A stretch of 64,000 nucleotides of DNA, taken from the NCBI GenBank assembly GCA_002104905.1, contig MCFE01000167.1, positions 82,156 through 146,155 of the forward strand. The letters run 5' to 3'. The notes under the pieces were generated by a model. The model was not told the DNA's origin. It saw nothing but the letters and a program-made list of their open reading frames with translations, and did not search any database. Made by a program: the position numbers and the translations under genes. Positions within the stretch are counted from its first letter, which is position 1. Each line of letters begins with the position of its first letter. The stretch comes from Basidiobolus meristosporus CBS 931.73. Lineage: Eukaryota; Basidiobolomycota; Basidiobolomycetes; Basidiobolales; Basidiobolaceae. This document shows, piece after piece, positions 58,099-64,000 of the stretch.

Positions 58099-58155
58099 CT
58101 CCCACTCAGCTAAATGCTTGTACTGACTAGTCCTAACTTTGACCTAAGATATTCA
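58099..58155 (-). mobile_element. Remnant of copia pol 3' end and polypurine tract
   Basis: In reverse this reads TGAATATCTTAGGTCAAAGT, then TAGGACTAGTCAGTA, then TTTAGCTGAGTGGGAG. That matches the last codons, stop and polypurine tract of the element at 915-985. Only 57 bp remain before another LTR interrupts it. Confidence 0.85.
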
Positions 58156-58504
58156 TGTTGTAAGTGTCTTGGAGATATTGGAAGTGATTGTGAGAACAAG
58201 TAGATTATGTGGTTTTCACTTAATGATTTATTGAATGTAAAAGTAGTATTTATACTTTTACCTGGTCTTGGCATTACAAGCACGTAGAATAGGTTAAGGA
58301 AGGTCCCAAGAACATGTGTGTAAAGTTTGGGGCTGTTTGGACAACTTTGAGAATTTTCATGTTCTGGGTACCTGGTATTTTGGTGAAAATATTCTAAGTA
58401 AATCCCGGCAAGGAATTTGGTCAGTATTCTCTAGGATATGAAGGTAATGATCTAAGTGACTAAGTTAGGTGAATATTTAGGTGGAAATACAAATTTTTAT
58501 AACA
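58156..58504 (-). mobile_element. Copia LTR nested in the truncated element
   Basis: This 349-bp inverted LTR runs from TGTTGTAAGTG to TTATAACA and is closer in sequence to the LTR at 986-1335 than to its left neighbour. It interrupts the pol remnant. Its right flank is CTCCC, the start of an inverted polypurine tract, so it was the 3' LTR of a second element that is cut off by the SINE-like sequence. Confidence 0.83.
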
Positions 58505-58515
58505 CTCCCTTAGGG

Positions 58516-59034
58516 GGAGGAAAGTCACCAAGTGGTGAAATCTTTATTTACTTATGACAAGTATCTAAAGAAGCCAAGTTAATCTGAAGTTATTCCTACA
58601 AAGCTAGGTCTGAGAGATATCTTCCTGGTAAGCCAGGTCTGAGAGTTGAGAAACTGAGTGGTACTAAATTTCCTAGTTAGCTAGGTCTGAGAGAGGTTTC
58701 CTGGAAAGCCAGGCCTGAGAAGTGAGAATCTGAATATATCTGAGCTAAGTTATACTGGTTTGCGGTAGCTGAATTGTGGCCAGAATGGCCAGTAGACTGG
58801 GGGAACTGAGAGGAATTTCTGGGTGATCACTGGCCAAATTTACTAGGCAAATCTGGCCAATTAGCATTTCAAGGATCTCAGCCAATCAGAGCCTTTACTT
58901 TGCCCGATGGTTGATCAAGCCATCTCCCAATGAGCACACATCAATTTATTAATCAAATTTTGCTGAATCCAGGATTTGAACCCACAACCATGGGTATGGA
59001 AGGGTTAGGGATAACCACAAGGCTAAGTGTTCTT
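58516..59034 (-). mobile_element. tRNA-headed SINE-like element with LINE-type 3' tail
   Basis: In reverse orientation the head carries an RNA polymerase III A box (TAGCCTTGTGG, one mismatch to consensus) and a B box (GGTTCAAATCC). The span from the start of A to the end of B is about 55 nt, as in an intronless tRNA. The acceptor and T stems no longer pair, so it is not a working tRNA gene. The body contains four copies of a GCTAGGTCTGAGAG-like word (58603, 58632, 58680, 58708). The 3' end (58524-58549) matches the LINE tail at 59051-59076 in 24 of 26 bases, including a TCACC/GGTGA hairpin and AATAAA. At about 520 bp it is long for a SINE; a duplicated LINE 3' UTR is the alternative. Confidence 0.68.
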
Positions 59035-59099
59035 GGTTAGGGGGGAGACAGTCACCAACAGGTGAAATCTTTATTTCAGTTGAAACAAAGAAGCCAGCG

Positions 59100-61868
59100 C
59101 TACTGTTGTAGCTTTGATACAAGAGTGTGTAGCTGAGGGGAATTTGCAGGTAAGTTAATAAGAAGTGATGATAGTTCTTCAGTGCTCAAGACACTGTTCA
59201 GTGGGAAGGGGGGTAGCAAGAGAGGTAAGAATGACTTGTGAACAACATTAATGAGGGGAATGTGATAAGGATTGATATTCATCATAAAGGGAGTGTGCTG
59301 CTGCAGATATTGCTGCCAAAGGTCTGTCAAGTACTTCAGGTAGGCCAGCTTGGGTTTTTCTGACTGCAGAATATAGTGAGCAAACTTCTTGACTTCAGGA
59401 TCTCCAAGTATAGTTCTCCAGCAGGAGCCAGGTGTTGTGTGGTGTGTTCTCTTCCAGGCCTTAATCAGTGGGTTGTTGCAGTTGTGAAGTCTGAGGTATA
59501 ATCTGGTTCTAAGGTAGAGAAGTCTGATCTTATAGGGCATAAACCCAAAAGCACCAAGAATAGCATGTCTGTAGGGGCATTCAGGCAAATGAGGCACCAA
59601 GGAGGTAATGCACCATACTGCAAACTTGTCAAGCTTAGTGCAGTCTCTAGAAGTAAGAGAGAGAAGTGGTAAGCCAAATTCCAGGACAGGGAAGACAAAC
59701 TGCTTGAGTAGAAGGAGGCAGCTGGGAGCTGAAGTTGTAGGAGGAGTAACAGCCAGTAGCTTGTGGAGTGCCTGTCTTGCCAGGATAATTCTCTTCTTCA
59801 GGTGTGCTCCAGAGTCTAGTCCAGTAGGAAGGAAAGGAAAGCCAAGATATGTAGCAGAAACCTGAGCAGGTAGAGTGGAGTTCTCCAAGTTGATGGGAGA
59901 GCCCAAAGGTACTGTCTTTGCAATGGAAAGCTGGAGATTATTCTTCTGCAGATACTGGTGGATGGTCTGGGAGTCTTGTTGCACATTGAAGGAGGATATT
60001 CTGATGTCATCAGCAAAGAGAGTAACCAGGCAGTCAGCTGAGAGTCTTGGGAAATCATTCAGGAAGATGGCAAACAGTGTAGGACCAAGCACAGAGCCTT
60101 GAACCACTCCATTAGGAACTGAGAACACAGCTGATTGCTCACTTGGGTGCAGAATTCTTGCTTGTGGATCCAGAAACAGAGACCTGACAAGGAGGGTGAG
60201 AGAGGTACTGGAGAAGCATTGCAACTTGGACCAAAGCAGATTTCTGTCAACTGAATCAAAGGCCTTAGTAATATCAAACAGAACAGAGGGATGCTTGCAC
60301 TGGAGAGAGTGATCTTGGCTAAGTATGACTGCATATTCCAAGGAGAGGCCAGGAACAAAGCCAAACTGTGCAGGATGAAACTTGAGAGAGTCAGAGTAGA
60401 GCTCCTGAGCAAGCAGAAGCTCAAACACCTTTCTGCAGGTGGGCAGCAGAGATATTGGCCTGTAGGAGCTAGGATCCAGGTGCTTTCCTTTACCCTTGTA
60501 CAGTGGCAGAACATTTGCAAAGGACCATTCCTCAGGAGTAGAAAGCTGGGCTGAGCATTGCTGAAACAGTGGAAGCAGAAGTGCAGACATGGCCTTGGTA
60601 TTAGTCTTCAGAAGCTCATAAGAGATTGTGTCCACACCTGGAGCAGTAGAGTTGGGAAGCCTCTTGAGCACATTATGGATTCTCCTTTGATCAAGTGCAA
60701 GTGGGATGGGCAGAGTCTTGAAGTCAGGATGAAAGCCAGGAGTTGAGTACTGCTTTGTAGAGAAGAAGATGTTAGCCAGCTGTTCTGTTGAAGGTAACTT
60801 CCTGGAAGAGGGCCTCATTGCCCTGTAGAGTCTTGATACTGTTCTTGTTATAGAGTTGGAAGATTGCAGAGGCAAGGAACTCATAATATGATCCCAGAGC
60901 TGAGTATGCAGAGTGTGGTGAATTGCCTTGGAGTGGTGTATTGCTGTCAGGAGGAGTTTCTCTGTTTTTGGGTTAGGGAAGCTCAGGTAGCTTTGTTGCA
61001 GGGCTGAAACAATGGATTCCCATTTTCTTGAGGTAACAGCAGTAGTCTTGCATGGCAGTGAGAGGGAGGCAGACACCAGAATCAGATGCTTCACAAAGAG
61101 CCAGGCAAAGTTGAGATCATCTGGCAGAGAAAGTAGCAAACTGGCAAGCTTCAAGTAGTTCCCAAAGTCTTTCTTCTGATTCTTGGTAGCTTTGTGGGTG
61201 AGCACAGTAAGTTTTGGCAGCTTCTTCTTCACAACTGGTTGCATAGAAAGGGACCAGGCTGGGTGGTCAGAGGCTCTCAAGGATCCTAGCTCAGCTCCAG
61301 AGAATTGCTTAACTTCATTCACAAAGTAGAGGGCAGCAGCAGAAGGGCAGATCCAGTCAACACATCTTTTCTCAGATTGAGCACCTAGTGCTAGCAGGTG
61401 GCTTTCTCTCAGGAAGTTCAGTAGGAATGTAGACCTTGGCTTCATTCTTGCAGTCAGAGTAGTCTTGTTCTCAGGATGGGGAATGTTGAGATCTCCAAGC
61501 AAGATAACAGGTGTTGATATAGATTGTTGGTATTGCTGAACCTTCTGGCATATAACTTGCACTTCCTGAAGGGCTAGACTTGGAGGCAGATAGCAGAGCA
61601 CCAGACTGATAGTTGGCAACTGGAGAGCAGCACAGTAAGGGGAGTAAAGAGGGACACAGAGCTGAGGAGTATTGATGGTAGAAGAGATGAAGCAGATAGA
61701 GGAGGTATTCTTTGTTCTAGGAGTAGAAAAGCAATATAGATTAGTCAAAAGTATAGAGGGTAGCTGGACATCAATCAAACACAGGAGGGAAAATCTTGAA
61801 AGAAGTCTCTCTAGAGTTGGTCTTGATGGCTGTATGCTGTTGCAGTTAAGCAACAGAACTTCAGGTAG
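59100..61868 (-). CDS. LINE ORF2: AP-type endonuclease and reverse transcriptase
   Basis: Nicks target DNA and copies the element's RNA from the nick. The frame follows directly after the ORF1 stop (61869-61871) without changing phase. The endonuclease begins at once: LLLNCNSIQPS, then VILLGDLNIPH, CVDWICPS and the catalytic SDH in LRASDHPAWSL. The reverse transcriptase has LYKGKGKHLDPSSYRPISLL, FDITKAFDSVD, GVVQGSVLGPTLFAIFLND and the catalytic FADD box. The C-terminal region is His/Leu-rich with no RNase H that I can see. There is no ATG before the endonuclease; the first in-frame Met lies after the GDLN motif, so an independent AUG start would lose the active site. Translation by readthrough of the UGA, or reinitiation at a CUG/UUG codon, is required. 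Confidence 0.92.
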   Translation of the reverse strand, partial: LPEVLLLNCNSIQPSRPTLERLLSRFSLLCLIDVQLPSILLTNLYCFSTPRTKNTSSICFISSTINTPQLCVPLYSPYCAALQLPTISLVLCYLPPSLALQEVQVICQKVQQYQQSISTPVILLGDLNIPHPENKTTLTARMKPRSTFLLNFLRESHLLALGAQSEKRCVDWICPSAAALYFVNEVKQFSGAELGSLRASDHPAWSLSMQPVVKKKLPKLTVLTHKATKNQKKDFGNYLKLASLLLSLPDDLNFAWLFVKHLILVSASLSLPCKTTAVTSRKWESIVSALQQSYLSFPNPKTEKLLLTAIHHSKAIHHTLHTQLWDHIMSSLPLQSSNSITRTVSRLYRAMRPSSRKLPSTEQLANIFFSTKQYSTPGFHPDFKTLPIPLALDQRRIHNVLKRLPNSTAPGVDTISYELLKTNTKAMSALLLPLFQQCSAQLSTPEEWSFANVLPLYKGKGKHLDPSSYRPISLLPTCRKVFELLLAQELYSDSLKFHPAQFGFVPGLSLEYAVILSQDHSLQCKHPSVLFDITKAFDSVDRNLLWSKLQCFSSTSLTLLVRSLFLDPQARILHPSEQSAVFSVPNGVVQGSVLGPTLFAIFLNDFPRLSADCLVTLFADDIRISSFNVQQDSQTIHQYLQKNNLQLSIAKTVPLGSPINLENSTLPAQVSATYLGFPFLPTGLDSGAHLKKRIILARQALHKLLAVTPPTTSAPSCLLLLKQFVFPVLEFGLPLLSLTSRDCTKLDKFAVWCITSLVPHLPECPYRHAILGAFGFMPYKIRLLYLRTRLYLRLHNCNNPLIKAWKRTHHTTPGSCWRTILGDPEVKKFAHYILQSEKPKLAYLKYLTDLWQQYLQQHTPFMMNINPYHIPLINVVHKSFLPLLLPPFPLNSVLSTEELSSLLINLPANSPQLHTLVSKLQQ

Positions 61869-61871
61869 TCA
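61866..61871 (-). other. UGA-CUA stop-codon readthrough signal between ORF1 and ORF2
   Basis: On the coding strand the junction reads GCC TGA CTA CCT GAA GTT. UGA followed by CUA is the best-known readthrough context, used by plant and animal RNA viruses and by fungal transcripts that make peroxisomal isoforms. Here it is the only stop in 1426 codons joining ORF1 to ORF2. Function is inferred from context and from the lack of an ORF2 start codon. Confidence 0.7.
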
Positions 61872-63377
61872 GGCAGAGGTTGTAGCTTCTTCAGAGAGAG
61901 CATTAACAATGTGACCTGCAGAGTCCCAGAGCTCTTCAAATGGTGCATCACTTAAGTCAGCAAGGAGGGAAATGGCATGGTTCTTGAGGAAGTATGCCAC
62001 ATCATAGGAGGGGGCTTGTCTCTTGATGGCAGCAAAGAAAGACAGAATGGCAACATGGGCTGGAGGCTTGTTGAACAGTAGAGAGTCAGAGGATTCAGAT
62101 TCTTCAGGCACTATCTTGAAGTCAGTTTTCAGCCAGTTAAGGTTCTTCTCCACAAAGGCAACAAATGGGTCAGCAATGTTTTGGTCTAGGATAACCTCCA
62201 GAATCTTCCCTTTTCTCCAGGCCAGGTTGACAATTCTTGAGAGCTGAATATTGCATGCCTTGAGTGCTTTCCTGATGTTGGAAATGGGGGTCCAGGGAAC
62301 TTGCTTCAAGTACACCACAGTCCAGGTAGAAGCTGGTGGTAGGTTTGCTGGGGGCTTGTAAGTCCTTCTGTGTTGCAATGGAGCTGCAGTAGTCAGATTG
62401 GAGTCCACATTCTCAGTAGAAGGTTTTCTTGATGTGTCTTGCTGAATAGTACTGGAGCTGGATGTGCTGATAATTCTTGCTAGAACCTTGCCTGCATAAG
62501 TCTGAGGTATAGCTGAGGTGACTGTAGAGGTGGTGGCAGCTGGTGCAGGTGGAGAGGCAGAGACTGAAGCAGGAACTGAGGTCACCTGGGAGAAGGCAGT
62601 AGAAGCAGGTTTTCTGGGAGGAACAGAGTTCACTATCCAGTTGTTCTGTAAAACACTGGAGTAGCTTTTCTGTGGAACAGGATCTTGCTCTTGAACAGGA
62701 ACAGAAACAGGAGGCTGGGGCTGAGCAGTAGTGGTAAGGCAGTGGCACTCCAAGGAAGCTTTTTGCAAGGCATCTCTGGCAGTTTTCAGGGCAGTATTGG
62801 CTTCATTCTTGAGCTTCTTGCATTGGGCATCCAGTCTCTTGTTTTCAATAGCCAGGGCAGTATTGGCAGCCTCTAAATCAGCAATTCTCTTCTCAATTGC
62901 AAGGAATCTCTGAAGAAATGCATCAGTAGAAGTGCTGGCATCTGGGAGAGCAGTGGCAGGAATAGAGTCCATTGACAGTGGGCTTCTTGGAGGCAAGGAA
63001 AGTGGACTGGCAGATTCAGGCACAAAAGGAGATATCCTGGCAGGAGGAGAAGGAGTATCCAAGGCAGTAACAGAGGCAATTCTTGTTGGTGAAGCAGCAG
63101 CAGGGGAGGCAAGCCTGTTCAAAAACTGGGCAGGAGAGAGTGCTTGAGGAGAGGGAGTCTTCAGCTTGCCAAGCATGTCTTCCATCAGAGTGATACCAAT
63201 ATTCCTGGTGCATTTGCAGAGAAAAGTAAGCTTCCTGAGTCTGCCAGCTCTTCCATTCCTTCTGATAGTTCCTTTGTTTCCACAGTTGGGGCAAGAAATC
63301 TTCTTGACAGACTTGTCAAAGCAATCAAGAACCTTCCTTTCAGGTGTAGTGGGCTCCTGTTGAGGTTTTGGTGGCAT
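61869..63377 (-). CDS. LINE ORF1: zinc-ribbon, coiled-coil RNA-binding protein
   Basis: Probably coats the element RNA and helps it reach the target. From the ATG at 63375-63377 it has 502 residues (the frame opens nine codons earlier without an ATG). Residues 29-56 carry CPNCGNKG...FLCKC, a Cys4 zinc ribbon like that of IS1 InsA-type transposase proteins, rather than the CCHC knuckles usual in LINE proteins. A Ser/Pro/Ala-rich stretch follows, then a coiled coil (IEKRIADLEAANTALAIENK). Near the C-terminus a WTVVYLKQVPWTPISNIRKAL segment resembles an RRM-like fold. The C-terminal domain ends EEATTSA and TGA. All Arg codons are AGA/AGG because CpG is absent. Confidence 0.85.
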   Translation of the reverse strand: MPPKPQQEPTTPERKVLDCFDKSVKKISCPNCGNKGTIRRNGRAGRLRKLTFLCKCTRNIGITLMEDMLGKLKTPSPQALSPAQFLNRLASPAAASPTRIASVTALDTPSPPARISPFVPESASPLSLPPRSPLSMDSIPATALPDASTSTDAFLQRFLAIEKRIADLEAANTALAIENKRLDAQCKKLKNEANTALKTARDALQKASLECHCLTTTAQPQPPVSVPVQEQDPVPQKSYSSVLQNNWIVNSVPPRKPASTAFSQVTSVPASVSASPPAPAATTSTVTSAIPQTYAGKVLARIISTSSSSTIQQDTSRKPSTENVDSNLTTAAPLQHRRTYKPPANLPPASTWTVVYLKQVPWTPISNIRKALKACNIQLSRIVNLAWRKGKILEVILDQNIADPFVAFVEKNLNWLKTDFKIVPEESESSDSLLFNKPPAHVAILSFFAAIKRQAPSYDVAYFLKNHAISLLADLSDAPFEELWDSAGHIVNALSEEATTSA

Positions 63378-63446
63378 ATCCAGAGTTTCAGCTTCAAATT
63401 TCAATTTTTGAGATTTTTGGGTGATTTTTGATGGGCGGGATCAAAA

Positions 63447-63460
63447 TTAGGGTTAGGGTT
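63447..63460 (+). repeat. Short interstitial telomeric tract
   Basis: TTAGGGTTAGGGTT lies between the LINE 5' end and the subterminal repeats, separated from the terminal array by about 340 bp. It marks a former chromosome end or the target into which the LINE was inserted. Confidence 0.85.
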
Positions 63461-63501
63461 GCGCGCTGTGACTGCTTTTTACGATCGCAAGGTCAGATCC
63501 T

Positions 63502-63801
63502 AGGAAAAAATAAAAATAGTTAGTAAAGGTGATTTAATGGATGGATGGATGGATTCGGAGTCAGATTCAATCAAAAAATCAAATCGTTGACTAATTTAAA
63601 GAGGAAAAAATAAAAATAGTTAGTAAAGGTGATTTAATGGATGGATGGATGGATTCGGAGTCAGATTCAATCAAAAAATCAAATCGTTGACTAATTTAAA
63701 GAGGAAAAAATAAAAATAGTTAGTAAAGGTGATTTAATGGATGGATGGATGGATTCGGAGTCAGATTCAATCAAAAAATCAAATCGTTGACTAATTTAAA
63801 G
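63502..63801 (+). repeat. Three perfect 100-bp subterminal tandem repeats
   Basis: Three head-to-tail copies (63502-63601, 63602-63701, 63702-63801) appear identical base for base. Each starts AGGAAAAAATAAAAATAG, contains four TGGA units (TGGATGGATGGATGGA) and ends CTAATTTAAAG. The AGG that opens each unit also opens the telomere, so the telomere joins in register with the repeat boundary. Identity implies recent duplication or gene conversion. Confidence 0.95.
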
Positions 63802-63802
63802 A

Positions 63803-64000
63803 GGGTTAGGGTTAGGGTTAGGGTTAGGGTTAGGGTTAGGGTTAGGGTTAGGGTTAGGGTTAGGGTTAGGGTTAGGGTTAGGGTTAGGGTTAGGGTTAGG
63901 GTTAGGGTTAGGGTTAGGGTTAGGGTTAGGGTTAGGGTTAGGGTTAGGGTTAGGGTTAGGGTTAGGGTTAGGGTTAGGGTTAGGGTTAGGGTTAGGGTTA
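63803..64000 (+). repeat. Telomere, (GGGTTA)33
   Basis: This is an uninterrupted array of 33 hexamers running to the last base of the window, with the G-rich strand 5' to 3' toward the end. The vertebrate/fungal-type TTAGGG repeat shows no variants. The window end is therefore a physical chromosome end, though the true array may be longer. Confidence 0.98.

Larger units (their letters stand above)
59043..63446 (-). mobile_element. Complete APE-type LINE retrotransposon at the telomere
   Basis: A non-LTR element of about 4.4 kb with two intact coding regions in one frame, a short 5' leader and a short 3' tail (hairpin, AATAAA, C-rich end running into CCCTAA). It is bounded by GGTTAGGG on its 3' side (59035-59042) and TTAGGGTTAGGGTT on its 5' side (63447-63460). 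Its 3' end faces the centromere, as expected if the chromosome's G-strand end primed reverse transcription. From 59100 to 63435 there is not one CpG. Open frames and clean motifs indicate recent activity. Exact ends are inferred from the telomeric flanks. Confidence 0.85.

Noticed and set aside
58962-59032. A functional tRNA gene on the minus strand.
   Set aside because: A and B boxes are present at the right distance, but acceptor and T stems do not pair, so it is a tRNA-derived head.
61851-61853. TTG at 61853 as the ORF2 start codon.
   Set aside because: A UUG start is unlikely in a eukaryote; the frame is open back to the ORF1 stop, and readthrough explains its expression better.
63541-63558. 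CRISPR-like array at the 100-bp repeats.
   Set aside because: The units are contiguous identical tandem repeats without unique spacers, and the genome is eukaryotic.

Overview
The window is the right-hand end of a fungal chromosome. It finishes in 33 uninterrupted GGGTTA units with the G-rich strand running outward. The gene content is fungal: a PHO80-type cyclin, a CRH-type chitin transglycosylase, YOS9, SEC7, VPS23, an F-BAR RhoGAP and a kinesin-8. Genes are cut by many 50-85 nt introns and share the sequence with copia and LINE elements. Dense short introns, a TTAGGG telomere, a chitin-binding CBM5/12 protein and a relic of a bacterial-type Mg2+ ATPase would suit an early-diverging filamentous fungus such as a Zoopagomycota/Basidiobolus-like lineage. 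That placement is inference and cannot be proved from this window.

Layout. Positions 1-1335 hold the 3' end of a Ty1/copia element with its LTR. From about 3.2 to 45.5 kb lie ordinary housekeeping genes: VPS23 (ESCRT-I), a homeodomain factor, DGAT2, a UPF0014 membrane protein, a cyclin, an F-BAR/RhoGAP protein, a secreted cysteine-rich modular protein, SEC7, YOS9, an AMACR-like CoA-transferase-family enzyme, a kinesin-8, an alpha-arrestin and a PIN-like carrier. Several act in membrane traffic and protein quality control (VPS23, SEC7, YOS9, arrestin), but they do not form an operon or an obvious cluster. I worked out exon boundaries by joining family-conserved reading frames at GT-AG or GC-AG sites; the summed exon lengths are multiples of three in every case.

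From about 45.5 kb the sequence becomes gene-poor and decayed. It holds a wrecked P3B Mg2+-ATPase pseudogene, a degraded LTR, and two cell-wall genes: an intact CRH-type GH16 and an LPMO-like/CBM5-12 protein with a TGA where its last conserved Trp should be. A nest of copia LTRs follows.

The terminal 5.5 kb is the most interesting part. A tRNA-headed SINE-like element and a complete APE-type LINE lie in the same orientation, with their 3' ends toward the centromere. They share a 3' tail containing a conserved hairpin. Each is bordered by short telomeric tracts, and three perfect 100-bp repeats and the telomere lie outside them. The LINE's ORF1 and ORF2 are in the same frame, separated by a single UGA in the UGA-CUA readthrough context, and ORF2 has no AUG before its endonuclease. 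The 4.3-kb LINE contains no CpG dinucleotide at all. Together these features suggest a telomere-associated LINE/SINE pair that adds to chromosome ends, expresses its polymerase by stop-codon readthrough and has evolved complete CpG avoidance.
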